From: Malurus cyaneus samueli
Taxonomy: Eukaryota > Chordata > Aves > Passeriformes > Maluridae
Reading direction: 5' to 3'
NCBI GenBank assembly: GCA_009741485.1
Contig: CM019217.1
Coordinates: 45,997,814-46,061,813, forward strand
Length of the DNA: 64,000 nt
Below are positions 25,201 through 39,700 of the stretch, piece by piece (position 1 is the first letter of the stretch; each line of letters begins with the position of its first letter). The notes beneath the pieces were generated by a model that had not been told where the DNA came from, did no database searches, and saw nothing but the letters and a program-made list of their open reading frames with translations. The translations under genes were made by a program, and so were the position numbers.

Positions 25201-27115
25201 TAACAACTGATTATTGACTGACACACTGCACAACTCAGCAGCCATAGGAGTCCTGGCACTCTAAGCATTCTCCTGCACCTCCTCACACTTATATTCAGCC
25301 TAATGACACAGCAGCAAATTTCTAACAAGCGTCAAGTTGAAGAAAAAAATTTGAAATGCAATTCAGAGCAACGGTGAACAACCCAGAACAGCAGCTCCTG
25401 CTGTGCACTAATGTTTTGAAGAACATTTTTGTGCAAGCGGCTGCAACAAGTACAACATCCACGTAACAGAAATAAGGTAGCAACGTTCAGTTGTTAAGTT
25501 CTACCTGAATGGCATCTGATTTACATCTCCTTGCAACAGAATTCAACTAAATTTATCTCCACCTGTAACTCAACTCTTCTTCCCGCCTTCCAGAAATCAG
25601 ACCCTAATGAACAGAGGCCAGCAAAACACTAACAGCTGTGCTTGAGGCTCCATCTACTGACAAATAGTAGAACTGTTGCTAAATCAGAGCAATATTCCAG
25701 AGCACATCCCTTGGCAAAACTGATCGCTTCTTAAAAAAAAACTAAACCACATATTCAGATGTAGCCCAACTACAAAATATTCGGCAAATGGAATGACATC
25801 TCTGTAAACTACACAGGACATCTCTCCCAAGAAACCGGTAAGCCAGAAAGCAACAAAACCATCCTGCCTAAAAAGTGACATCCTTTGCCAAGTCCACCCA
25901 GCTCTCTTGACAATCCCAGCCTACTATTAGGACAACACAAACCAGCATGCTGACCTCGAGCCTGCACATGAACATCTGCGCTTTCCAGCCTGTCAGGAAA
26001 AGACCTGCCCACATTACTTCTGCTTAAGGAAGTATCCTGAAGCACTTCTCCTCACCCAAAAGAAAACCCCTCAAAATCTTGCTGCCAAGTTGCAGCACAG
26101 TGTGGTGGGGGAAGACACATCAGTGCCTCATACACGTGGGTAATGTTTCAAGTTCTCATCTCAGCCCACCAAAGGAAAACACATCCTGGGCAAGGAGCAG
26201 CCTGCTGAACTCTGCCACAGGATCGACCCACATTTTTCTTCAGGACCACACGCTCCGTAGTCCATCCGCATAAATCACCTCTACTAACCCCTTCAGTGTC
26301 CATCCTTCTGCTACCCAATCTGCAGACAGGTAAGACAAAAAAACATTTGCAGGGTACTTTCATTCAGAACTCCCTGGTCATTAACACAACCAAATAGTTT
26401 TCTTGTTCTGATTTTCAAGTGGAACCATCTGCTGCCGGGATCAGACACCATCACATCCATGGCCTGAAAGTTGGGAGATCCGCTTGAGTTAGAAGCAGAG
26501 CCTTTGGTTTAATCCTAGCCCTGTACTCTTTTTCCAAGTGGCAAAATTCCAGATCTCTGTAGGCCTGAGGAGTTGAAATACTTAAAAACGAAACGTTTTA
26601 GTGAGTGGTATCCCCTCAAGCAGTGAGAGCAGCATGTGTGCCCATCTGGTAGGTGATATGGTTCCAACACAGGAAGGACATTATTTGAATCTTGCTGACC
26701 TTGAAGAGGCCAGCCCAAGCCCTAAATTTAGAAAAGCTGCCAACATCAAATTTATACCTACTACCTAAATAACGTTTTTAACTCTTAAACTGCTTACAAA
26801 AGTTAAGCCCGGCAAAAAAAACAAAAAAGGTCTTTCTGTGCAGTCTGAACTCTGACAGTAATAGCTTGTTTCAAGACAGAACTAAATGGCAGTGGGTTTC
26901 ATCTTCTCAAGAGTTACACATGACTTATCCATGAATGAAAAAACACAGTCTACATATGCATTGACCACGGGAACTACTGCTTGGAAGAGAATGACAGAAT
27001 GTATTATTTCAAATTCCAAAGCATCTTTTACAGAGGCATGATAATCTTGGTGTCTAACCCCCTTCATAAACACAGGGAGTTAGCTGGCAGCTGAAAGCCA
27101 ATTCCTCTTTCCTTC
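22210..27115. other. Intergenic; TAAT-rich candidate enhancer at 22,620-23,060
   Basis: 22,620-23,060 holds several homeodomain-type cores (TTAATTG, ATTAATTA, GTAATTA) in otherwise unique sequence. The remainder, up to the probable CENPC 3' end, shows no exon or repeat that I recognise. Confidence 0.35.
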
Positions 27116-27121
27116 TTTAAT
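27116..27121 (-). terminator. Candidate CENPC polyadenylation signal (ATTAAA)
   Basis: The first ATTAAA-type hexamer I see on the minus strand downstream of the CENPC stop codon, implying a 3' UTR of about 1.07 kb. No AATAAA occurs on that strand between the stop and this point. The motif is short and may be chance. Confidence 0.25.
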
Positions 27122-28187
27122 GTATACTCTAGATTTACCATAAAGATCATGGCCAAGACTGCTTACAAGGTTAGCACTCAATCCTCAAGTCCTTAAAAGT
27201 TCCCGATTCCAATTCAATTCTCCTTATCTCCTTCTCTTCGAGGATAGCAGTGCCCAGAGAGAGAAAGCACCATACCAAACTGCAGAATAGCTGCAGTTTA
27301 TCCTTATCTTGAGCCAGAAGGATCCTCGAAGAGCTTGGGAGACAAATGCTATGTATACCATCTGCTGTCTAGACTTGGCTTCTGGAGTACACAGTATAAT
27401 TACAGCTTTCCCAAAGGTCCTCATTATTATCCCGGAACACAGCAAGCAAATCAAAAGGAGATATTAGAGTAATACATTTGGCAATGACCTATCGATGTTA
27501 CACAAAATAAAGCTATCAACAATGTTCAGATCTAATCAGGCCTTAGCTTCCACACAAAAGACACAACTGATAAGCTCTTACTTAAGAGCTCCTATTTTCC
27601 TATTCAAATTGGAGGCACTAATCATCCAGCTGCCAGACAAGGAAGGAGTGCCTGTCGTTAACATATGAGAAGGTGGCTGGACCCCAGCACAACATAATTT
27701 TAGCAGCCCATCTCCCAGACAACAATTACTGGAATGCAAACAGCAGGTTTGTCATTTAAATAGAGATTATTCTAAGCTGGTTGTACCAGCCAGTCATTAA
27801 GACTATCTATCAGATGTTAGCTGAAGATGTCAACATTTTTTCCAGTGCTAAGCATCTTGAGGGAGATTAAGCATATTGATAACATTTGGAACAACAAATA
27901 TACCAACACAGTACATACTTATATCTTTCTGTCACTGGTTGGCACAAAAACAATAACTTCTTGGGAGCAACGCCCTCAGTGTGTCATTTCATCATGACAG
28001 CAAACTGTAACGTTCTTCTGGTTTTTTTCTCAACTCTTCTTATGTTGATTTTCAGCCGCTCTGTATTGATTTGCAATGTTAGGACGGGCTCACTCAAGTT
28101 TTTGTATGTAAAAAGAACTTCAGCACATACAAAAGTTTTAAAACAACAAATTTGTTTAAGCAAACTTCTCGGCAGAAAGTTCTTCAT

Positions 28188-30724
28188 TCACCTGTCTTTG
28201 AGTTGTGTATAGAGAAGAACACTTTCTTCATCCAGAAGATTACGTAGGTTATATCCATTTCCTACAAAAAAAAAAAGAGAGTAAGTTTCCCTTAGGAGCC
28301 ACTAGCAATACTTGAACTCATGTCTTTAGCCAAGTATATTTTTTAAATTTTATTTATTTTAACAGAAGGAATATTAGCTCCTAATCTAGGATGTGACTCT
28401 TAGAGCCAGATCAGTGCATTTCAAAGAGATGACAAGGAATACAGCTAGTGTCCTTTATCTTAAACTTTGCTTTGAAGATTTTTACTGGGAAGAATGTAAT
28501 AGGCTAGAGCTCTCCGCTCTTAAAAACCTACAATAAAACTTTAAGGTGACTGAATTTACTTTAATTTATTCCCACAAAAACTATCAATAAAAACTGCACA
28601 AGGAAACTTATCTGCACATCTTCATTTGAGATTTGCACACTAACCTGGCCACCAAATACAATTATCTAATGGACCCTGAACATCAGGAATGAGCAACATC
28701 CTAACACTCACATACAGACTGGATCACCTGCAACAAACATTGCATTGCCCATCCAGCCATACTGAGGCCAGCCATCAGGGAGCAGGGAAGAATGAATAGA
28801 TCCTTCCAGCATTTTATAATCTGCTTTCCCAAAAACAAATTACAAAATAGCCTCTGCAGATCCACTTAACTTTTAAGATTAAAATAATCATCAAGAAAAC
28901 ACTTCAAAGCATCACGCATTAATTGAATAATGATTGTTCAATCAAGAACAATCACGTGCTGAAAAGTTAAAGGAAGAAAAAGGGCTAGCTCCTTATTTTC
29001 TAAAAGTTGGCCTCTTCACAAGAAAGCTGCACAAAAGCTCTCTACAGCTCCATGAACAGCCTGCCTTAACACTACTACAAAATCTCCTGACCAGTCTTAA
29101 CCCACTGATGGACAGCTTCCCATATGGAATTCATACCACTTTTATATCAGAAGGTCAAAACCAGGTCCTTAAATTATCAAAAAATATATGAAGTTACAAC
29201 CTATTCAACAAGATACTCTGAACCTTCCACATACAAGCACAAAACACAAAATATGAACTGATCCAAATGGATTTTCATAATTTTACACAGGAAAAAAACA
29301 GCAAGCATACAGTGACCAAAACAACTATATTAACTACCACTAACATTTACCTGTGTGTTATGTTTCCTCACCATAACAGCTAGTGACAGAACCAGAATAC
29401 CAAGAGAATTTTTTTCTTAGAACCTGGCAGTGTCATCAAAACTTCGAGGCCAACTCACACAAACAAGCAGTATTTGTATCCCTACATTCAACAATTAGAT
29501 CACAAACCATGTCCAGCGTTGTGTCACATTCCATTCTTCATTACCCTGTACTTTCCCACTTTCTCTTCAATCCTCTCTCTTTCAGCGATTTGGTTTGGTT
29601 TTGATTCCTAGCGTGCTAATTTAAGCCTCATTCATCTCCCAACAAATGGGTTTCAGACACAGGTACTCACCGGCTGGAACGTAGAAGAAGTCCCCTGTAG
29701 TCAGACAATACGATGTCTTGTGTAATGTAACAATAATTTTGCCATGAATAATATGGAAAGCCTTAATGGAAGCCAAATGGTTTTAAGGTTAGCAACATTT
29801 CCTTTGCAAACATTTAAGAAAGATATCCAAGAAAACACTTACATACATATAATGAAGGTAAAAACCCAAATCAACCAGCAGAGCTGCAATCCCATTTTCC
29901 CATATTGATGAAAAAAGATGCACGACTCAACAGGGGGATGGGGTCCAGTTTTATTTCTTTGATATTTTTATCTTGCCTGCAAGATCCAGAAAGTAGGGGC
30001 ACACGGACATACAGATTTAATACGAAGCAAAGCAGGGCAATGTGCACACAAAGTATCACTATCGAATCACTCATTAATTTGTATTGGTGGAAGTTGAGGG
30101 GAACCTGTCAACTTCTTATGCTACTTTCAACCATCCCAAGATTTTCTGTTTACAAAGTCCATTTTATAAAAATAAGAAGAAACACACTTACTATTGTATC
30201 CATGTGGACAAACTGGTGCCCCTTTTCTTTAAATGGTTTCAGAATCAATCTACCAGTTGCAAAAACAGATGTATTCAAATTTTTGTATATTTCTATTGCT
30301 TCATCTTTGAAGAAGTAAGTGTTACTGCTTGCAGTGTTAACACAATCTACAAAAAAAGTCCAGGAGATTAACATTAATCCACATAATTAGTCTTGTTACA
30401 TGCTCAATGAAATACATATTGTTTCAGTGCAACACCTCCAAAAGCTATACTCTATGTCTAGCTGAGAAATCAGGACACTTTTTGTGTCTCCCTCAGAACT
30501 TTCTCCAGAAGAGCAAAGAATATTTCAAAACCTCACCCTTTTATGCCCCATGTGGCATGAGCAACTTTTTTTCTCATCAGTCTCTATAGTTCACAAAGTC
30601 CCTTGGTCACATCCCTTCAACTCACCTAGATGTACTTCCTCATTTGTTTCTGGGTCCAGTACAGTGGTTGGCTTAGAAGTATCAGCTAGGGTGTGGTCCC
30701 AACTTGCAGGTATGTCTCCTGTAT
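28188..30724 (-). CDS. CENPC: CENPC exons 16-19: Mif2/CENP-C cupin dimerisation domain
   Basis: Exon 16 (30724-30626) carries the DPETNEE segment that leads into the fold (human KDPETREI). Exon 17 (30346-30192) includes SSNTYFFKDEAIEIYKNL and ATGRLILKP. Exon 18 (29761-29671) includes HGKIIVTLHKTSY and GDFFYVPAG. Exon 19 ends NEESVLL-like as DEESVLLYTQLKDR followed by TGA at 28190-28188. This is the C-terminal cupin through which CENP-C homodimerises. Glycine turns and beta-strand spacing match human. No truncation is seen, so the protein is expected to be full length. Confidence 0.95.
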
Positions 30725-33700
30725 CTGAGGATACAAAGAAACCAAAACAAAACCAGGAAAGTAATCACTATAGATTTTTAAAATTCCATCATTTAACCAC
30801 AACTTTTCCACAATTCTAATGTCATACATTAAGAACTCAACTTTCCTTTAATAAGTACCTAAACAGACTGGATACTCTTCCTTCAAATAAAGGAAACTAT
30901 CCATAACAATACTTTGAAAATGTCTTTTTCACTGAATTTATTTCTGTAATAGATGAATACTCTCTAAATCCTAAGGAATTTCCATGGGGAATGCCAACTA
31001 TTTGTCCTATGCTACTAACAAGAGTATTTACTCAAAAGTAAACTCTACTTTGTGTAAGAGTGTTTTTCTAGCAACAGATGCTGAGAGAATATGAAATACA
31101 CGATGAAGTATGAAGAACAAGTGTTTTTGCTCTTACCTACTGCTGAACAGTACAGAGAGACTTAAAAGAGAAAGCATTCAAGAGATAAGGACATGTTCAA
31201 TTTCCCTTTACTCAAGAAATAACATTACAGGATTCTTACCGTAAGCTGTAAATCTGAGCACTGTTTCTATAATAAAAAGGATTTTTCCAGAGGAAGAAAT
31301 ATCCTAAGAATTGATGACAACACTATGCTTTTCAAACAGAAAAGAACTGAAAGACTGCTTTAGAATGTTCATGGCAGAATTAATATCCCAAAGCTCTCTT
31401 GCAGAATTCTCTTAAGCAGACAATTTCAGCTCAACAGCGCACATGAAATTGCTTTAAACACAGCCAGAAGTATGCTAAAGGCAAGCTATACCACTTTGTA
31501 GACACTCATGGAAGCTTAAATACTCTTACAGCAAGAGAGTCAGGGGGAGGAAGAAAGCTACTGCGTTTGAACAGCTCTGTTCCAACATAACCATCTCTCT
31601 ATAAAAAGAAGCAGCAACAGACGTAAAACCAGCATTTTTATTGTATCAATAACATTTAAGAATTTGTGCTAGAAATTTTACTTGGCTGACAGTCCTTATA
31701 TGCATCACTAAGACTCAAGGATGTGAGCAGAAGACTGTATCTCAGGATGAATGTCTGTCACAGAGGAAATCAATTACTTCTGGAAGACAGTTCAAAGCAC
31801 CTGAAGCAACCAATAGCTCTTGTAAGATACAGTATGAACAAGTCACTACCAGCTCAGGTTCACATGGCTGCAAGTGATTTATATCACAATATAAACTATA
31901 CTTAGATCAAAGATGATCTAGACCGGGATCCTGTCTCCTATCACTGGCCCAAAAGAGGTATCCCTTCCATTTCCAAAAACGCTGTTGTAGCGTACTGACA
32001 CTTCCATGGAATGCTTTCCACCTCTAACCTGGAGCTCACACGCTTTATTTAAAGCTATTAACTGTTTGGTCTCCTGGTAATGTATCCAGTCCTTGCCTTG
32101 AATCTACATAAATATTTTATGAACAATATTCTGGGGCAGGAAACACACAGTAAGAATGACCATCTTACTTTGCTGAAGAACCCAGCTCTCACTTATCTTC
32201 CTTCCATACCTTCTAGTTCATATGTTTAAAAAAAAGGAAGCAGAAAACCACAACAATCCCATTTCTATTTCCCTCTTCCATGTCACTGATGATTTTAGAG
32301 GTGTTTTTACACATCTGCCTTAGAGGCCTCCACAGTATTCTATTCAGGGCTGAGTAGTCTTCACTACAAAAGTATAAGTTTTTGATGAGCTTTCACTAAA
32401 CCTTCTCTAGGCCTACCACTTTCTTTTTGAGGTAATGAGTAAAATTTACATGAAACACATGTAAAATCAGAAATTGGTACCAACAGTGATTGCTTTCTTC
32501 TTTATTTCTCTGATGATTATTTCAGCCCTGATTAGTTTAGTGCTGAAACTGAATGGCATTTTCTGCACTTGTTAGCACTTGTTTTATTAGTTCTCTAACT
32601 TCAGAGAGAAATGTTTCACCTTCAAACAAAAGCTCTAGACAGTCACCATAAAGAAAGCTCTTTAGCCTAAAACATCTTCCAGAGCACAGCAAAAATAATC
32701 TGGCTTTTGGACTTTGACTCTCTTTTCTGAGCACAACTTACCTATTTATTATCTACTGGCCAGAGAGGCTCTGTTTGTTTAAACAGATTTATTTCCCACT
32801 TTAAACTATTTTATGTACTGTTCTTAAAGCTCTCCACCTACCATGCTGTAGTTTTGTATTTAACCTACAGCAGCTTGAAACCCTACTAACACTCTCTGTT
32901 GCATTTTTAGATGTGTTATTACACATCAGGTATCAGTAAAATGGCCACAAGCTTTTATACCTTAACTGTGCACACTAGTATCATGATCTGAACACAAAAT
33001 TTCATTTCTTCAGCCCTGGCTTTAAAAGCACAGCAGCACTTCCAGGTATGTCCTTTCTTACACTGACAAGTGAACAATTTTAGAAAGCAAAAATCTCGTG
33101 GCAGCACAAGAATGTACAGCATTACTACAGAACCAGTAGGAACAGGTTTTTCCACATCAGATCACATTAATACATTACCTTACAAAATTATTTTCACCCA
33201 GAGAGAGAAAGGAGGGATGGAAAATCTTACAGCAATAGAGTATTTGATTTAAAAAAAATTATTTTAAGTATCAAAAGGAAAAAAAGTCTGTGTTCATACT
33301 TGTTTTATCTCTTTTCTGCTTGGGAGGATCCCTCCTCGTTTTACTCTTCCTGGGAGATTGTGTTTCTGGATGCACTAGTTCACTAAGCACAAGCTCTCCT
33401 GAAACAAAATAAAGTTAAATGAATTTCATTAACTTATAGTAAATTTAAAAGAATGCAATCCAACAAGCATTTCAACTGAATACGTTTCCTTGATGCTGAA
33501 CTTTTCAGATTGCTTTAGAAAGCCAAAACAAACAAAAAAAGCTTTTCAACATTAAGTATTTTGGAGTGCAATGCAACTTGAGACATTTCAAAAATAATTT
33601 GATCAAATTCCTGTCAAAGAACATTTTAGAATGTTTAGAATGTAAATAATTTTTTAAGATAAAGTATCACTTTAGGAACACAAAGAAATACTATTTTTGA

Positions 33701-36700
33701 GTGAACTAAATAATTAGGAAAGGAGCAAACTAGGCTGAATTGTCAGTAAAAATATTCCTGAGAACAAGAATCTGTTTTTTCACTTAGGCAAAACCACCAC
33801 AAGTATTTAATACTGAGATAGACTAAACTAGTATAGTATCTGCTCTGGAAAACAAACCTCACACAAAGAGAAATGCTCCAATGAATGATCCAGTAGACTG
33901 TCTCTTTTTCCAGTATCATACACAATCTCTGACATACAAAACCAACTAGCACAGAGAAACTGTTCTGTTCTTCCCTAACAGAGAAGGCAAGGGTACTTAA
34001 TATGCTCTGCTGATACCGTTTTTAGCTGACAGACACAGGAATGTCAGGAGAAAAAAAAAAACTACATGGAAAGATGACTAAACAGCTGTACACTACGAAT
34101 AATCCTTTCCTAAAAAATTACCCAAGAATAACCATCACAAAGCTCTCACAGCATAGTTTAACTCACAGATTTCTCTTTTCTGCCCCATCAGAAGAAAGCA
34201 AAGAGGTATTTTGGAATACCTGAAGGTTTCATAGCATAGTTTATTCGTTCGCCTCTCCAATATTCTAGAGGTTTTAGCCGTATCCTTGTTGTCCGACGAA
34301 CGTTAGGTGTGTTGGAAGGCATTACTAATTCGAAGGATCAAGTCATCCACATTAAGTATGAAAGAAAAATTCAGAGACAGAAAATATTAAGTATCCTCTC
34401 TGTTTCGTCTGTACCACAAGGGGGTCAGCACTTCCTAGATGATCGTTTTATCACACCGCTATCATGACAAGAAAATAGGATCCAAGTATTGCCAAATGTC
34501 TTTTTTTGCCTATGTATTTCACTCTCATTTTTCTAAAACAATCACCACCCTGACTTTACGTCAAATTTCTATATACGTTCTATATACTTTAGTGAACCAC
34601 TAACACACAGACATTAGGAGCTCAAGCACAGCAAACATGCTACAGTGTGAAGACAAAGCTCTCGACCAAGGCTAAGAACCCTGCCTGAATCTGGGGAATT
34701 TCAATAGCTAGAGTGACAAAGCTCTGCCTCAGTTATGGCAAGGGGAGGGTAACAGACTGCATAAGCAGAACCTTTTCTTCCAGGTAAATAAGTACTGTTT
34801 CCAGCGTCTGTAAGAGGGGCACTTTAGCCAACACAAAGTTCACACATTTCCAAGATTTCTCAGATTTTTATCTTCAGAGATACTAATCACATAGTCTCAA
34901 CTGTCAAGTTGTGTATGCTGCCATATATCAATACAGTAAGATACAATATTTTAGTCTTTGTAAGAAAGAGTGAAAGTTTTTGAAGGTAGACAACTATATG
35001 GTTGTGCATAAAATAATAATGAAGCCAACAAAAAAAACCCACAGTGTAAAACAGACAAGCATGAGATGACAACTAACTTGCATGTCCATTGTTCCATCCT
35101 GTCCAGACTCAGACCACCACAGGAGACAGGTTATTTGCACCCTCAGTTTTACCATATAAAAGAAATTTAAACTCTTACTGTTCTCACTGAACAGTACAAG
35201 TTTGTCTTGACTCAGCTGTTCAGGAATATATTCAGTGCACATAGCTGGGTGTGCAGCCGTAGTGCCAGTTGAAGATTGAGCTCTGGGTGGGAGCCTCAGG
35301 CAAGAGATCATGAACTGATGCTGACCCTTGGCACAACAAAAGGGCACGGGACCCGTGGCCCAGCCAGGTGACTGACACTCAGAGACACAGCAGGAGCTGA
35401 GAACTCAGCTGGAATACTCTGCACTGTGGAGCACACAGACTGTGAGGGTACAAAAGCCCACCTTGCTCTATTTAAACTGTTACTCTGCTGCTACACCATG
35501 AGAAAATGACTTCAAGGACCCAGATGTCTGAGGCTCTGCTATGGGAAACCCAGGGCTGAGTCAGCAAGGAAACCTTGTCTGGCTGTGTGAATGTGGGGTC
35601 TGTAGGCAATCAAGTGGGGCACCGTAGGGGCACTGAAGCCACTCACTGTGAAGGGGATTCAGTCCCAGCATTTGAAAGTCTCTGGGGGTGGCAGTGTGAC
35701 TGCCAGAGTGGCTCCTGGATGGTCAGACCTGAAACTTTCCTTAACACAGTATCATGAAAAATGGAAATGTGGAAGTTAAAAAGATAATCGTTAAATATTG
35801 CAATAAAAAAAAGGAAACACTAGAAGTTTTAAAAAATAACTTTCAAATTACAAGAAGGACTTTACCTGAAGAACTAACAAACCCTGTCTGCAAACACTTA
35901 TGAACATAGGAACCCATTCCTAGGTGTTTTCCTGTGTCTCCTTCAACAAAGTTCGTATCAAATTGAAAATGCATTTGCATTTACACACTTACATTGAATA
36001 CTCTTACCTATTTTATGCCTTGCTATGTCCTCTGACAACCGCTGTATTAATTTACAATTGCAGTCTTCACATTCATCTGAAAACACATTCAAAAAAGCCA
36101 ACAAAGGCATTCATTATTCCTGACTTTTATTCAGTATAACCATTAGAAGCAACCAAAAGTAACACAAAAGTCCCAAGGATGGTGCTTCCAGTAACACCTT
36201 TTGCTATAAACATATATTGAACCCAGTCTAGACAAGCAGTATACGTAATTAGTTTTTAAATAGAGTAAATTGCAAAATTTACTGAATTTATTGAAAACTA
36301 TACATTCAAGTAAATACTCCTCAGACCTATCCCTCTTGATAAAATGAACACTAACAAATTATAAACTATATTCATAATTTTATCTTTCAGAGTGAAAGGT
36401 CATTCAGATTTATATTACTCAAATCTAACTTTAGAACTAATTTCTTACCAGAATGCACAAAACTAGGTATATAAAGAAAGTATTGCATAAGCTAATACCA
36501 TTCACACCTGGCTGTGAAAGACTAATGAAAATACTTCGTATTTCCAGGGTTGATGCTCATTATGAAAACACATGAAACTTGTGGAGTAAAACTTAAACCA
36601 AACAAGTATTAGTAACTCGTACACATAAACCCCCCAAACACAAAAAACAAAAAACCCCATAACACAACAGAACACCCCAAACAAATAAAAACCCAAACAA

Positions 36701-39700
36701 AATAAACAACCTCATCAAAACTCCCATCAAACCAAAATATTCTTAGGCAAGCAGGCCATGATGCTGTAAAATTTGGCTCAGAGTTGCCTGAAGTGACCAC
36801 ATACAGGACCATCACATGGCAAACTGGTACAAACTGAGACTGACAAATTTGTTCAAAGTATTTTGCAGAGAATAATTTTATCCTGCTAGGCATGATGCCA
36901 AACTATGGAGGACTTTCTTCTCCCAAAGCTAACAATGTAAAGTTGGCATCCTGTATCACACACTTGGACAGAAATGGAACCACAGCCAGTAATATCTGCA
37001 TTTCTTGTTCTGGACAAGCCAAATACAACAGAAATTACGGAATTGTCACAGTTTATAAGAAGCTTATACATAAAATGCAAGGAAACATAAAGTTTAAACA
37101 TTACCTGAAGATGTATCATCCTGTTCAGGACTGCTGCAAGCAAATATGTCACAATCTGGATGGTGGAGGCCCACAGGCCCACTGCAAAGGAAAGAAAAAT
37201 TACACCTGCTCGAATATGTTTAATGTCAAAAAAACATTACAACACTACCAAAAATGGCAAATTTAAGGTTTTTTCAGATCATGTGGGCTGGATTTTATGT
37301 TGCTTTTAAACATGTCTATACTGATTAGACACTGAAGCAAATGACTGTTCATTAGAAATCACAGTCCAGAAATTCATGAACTTCTCCTCTACTCAGCCAT
37401 CAGACAGACAAATTAGTGTTTACACCTCCTCTCTAAACAGGTTTCCTAAACTTTCTTCCCCGCCTTCCACAGACATTTCCTTGCCTCTGTAGCATTACAT
37501 TACAAAAATTTTTTCATATACCATTATTATGGAAGGGCTTTTAAGAATTCTCTTGCATGCTGTAAGCCTCAAAGGAAAGAAACCCCAAAAGGCAAGAAGC
37601 TTATTATAACAACCCCTTATTCATGACAGTAAGAAAAATCATATTACTTTATTATGTGTATTAGCACAGTATTAAAACACCCTCAAGCATGAATCACAGC
37701 CCTTTTCTACTCAGTGCTTCACCAGCAGGGTACAGAACATAGCAGCAGTACCAGCTGCTCAGTCTCACGGGTGGTCTTAGTGGGGCAGAAGTAGGATTGA
37801 ATTAAAGCTTTTCAGACAACTCAGGAAATTACCTTTCACAACCCACAACCTTCTCAGCTACAAGGGAATCCCTAGAAAAGAAAAAAAATATTGTTATTAC
37901 ATTTGGTGTTAAGTCAACTTTACTTAATGAAAGGAACCTGTACATCAGTATTTTATTCCTGAACAAAACTATAAAAAAAGACATTGAAAAGCAATACAAA
38001 GAACAATGATTACAAAACAGGTTTTAGACTGCTTAAACTTAAGTCTTTAGATTGACTAAAATAAATACAGCTGAAGAATTAAATGCTGTATTTTCTGAAT
38101 TTATTTTTAGAAACCAACAAACTTAACAGGGAAGCTACTCTATGGGGGTAGGGCCATGGTTAACTGGATCTGCTATGCAAATCTCACAAGAACACTTAAG
38201 GCAGAACAAGTTTCCTCATCAGGCTCCTCAGTGTAGAAGACACTAAACGTGGCACCCAGCTTTGAAAACAGAATGTTGGTTAAACTGCTTGACTCTTCTA
38301 TAAACTACTGAACCAGTTTCAAATTATCCCATACTTCAACTGGGCCATCACTGCTTAAAAGCTGACAAGATGTGTTTAATTATCTACCATTTTTAAGGAA
38401 TCACACAAAAGCTTACTGTGGTACGTGTTGCCTACTATGTTTTCTTTTGTTACTTTTTATTTTCACATGTGGTAACTTCTGATTTTCCCTTGCCATATCC
38501 TGTACAGAAGAGGAGTCAGAATCTGTTTGAGATTCAGTGTCCTCAGTGCTTGAGCAAAGAACTTTATTGGTTCTACGTGGGATCTTTTTGGGTCTCTTCC
38601 CTGAAGACTTGGCAGACAACCGTTTCTTTTCAGGATTCTTCACACTGTCCATGGGATGCTGCAGTGCCTTTACAGGAGTTCCCTCATGTGCACTACCAGG
38701 TGACTCTGGTGGGTGCAATACATTTCTAGGCTTTTCAGTCTTGGTGAACTTCGTTATCATGGGACTCTCTAACTTCTGATGCAAGGGTGTGGTGCATACT
38801 TCATTCAATTCTACAGCCTCTCTTGCAAGCTCTTCCTCACTAGGTTCACTGTCAGAACTCTCCTCTCTTTGTAACTGAGGCTTTTTATTACTACTTTTCC
38901 GGACAGATTTTTTAAGCTTTTTCCTTGGACTTGCTGTCCCTTTCTCAGATACTTTAACTTCTGGAAGTTTTTGCTTAGCAGTTTGTTTCTTCTTAACTAA
39001 TTGTGAAGAAGCTTTAGAAGACAACTGCAGATTCTTGGAAGACCTGAGAGACATTTTTAAAGACGCAGTCTGCTCTTCCTGATGGTCAGATGAAGACACA
39101 GACAAATCCTCATTTGGCAGCATCCTTGTTTTACACTGCTCTTCATCAGATGGTTTTGTTTTCAATCCAGACCCTGACATCAGTTCTTCAGCTTCTGGTT
39201 TCCAGGATGTGTTCTTTTTCTCATTTGGAGGGTTTTGTCTAAGTGCATCCTTTTTAGTCTTTCCTGTCAATACACAAAACATTTGGACATTAATATCTTC
39301 TCCCATTAAACCTGAAGGTGTATGTTGACATCTGAATGCATAAAAATAAATCAAAGAATCAAAATGAAAAAAAAAAAGGTATCACAAAACCAGTTTTATC
39401 ACTGATAGCTAAAGAAGGCTTTCACTAAGCTATAGTCTACAAAAAACATTTTGGTGTACTTCCAGTATTTCCCAATTAAAAAAAGGGTGCAGAAATGTTA
39501 CATTGAGTGTGCTTTCCCGTTGTAAGTTTCCTGTTACAAAACCCTTCACAAATAATTCCTAAAACTCAATCCTCTTTCTATTCAAAGCACATAGCCTCCT
39601 TTCTACATAGAGAGGAACAAAAGCTTGTGGGTACCTATGTTCTATGACTCCTCACAAGACAAGGCAACACTACTAATTTAATTTTTAATGTCCTAAGAGG

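Noticed and set aside
36627..36735. G-quadruplex in CENPC intron 11
   Set aside because: The G-runs on the transcript strand are separated by 13-19 bases, too far for a standard quadruplex.
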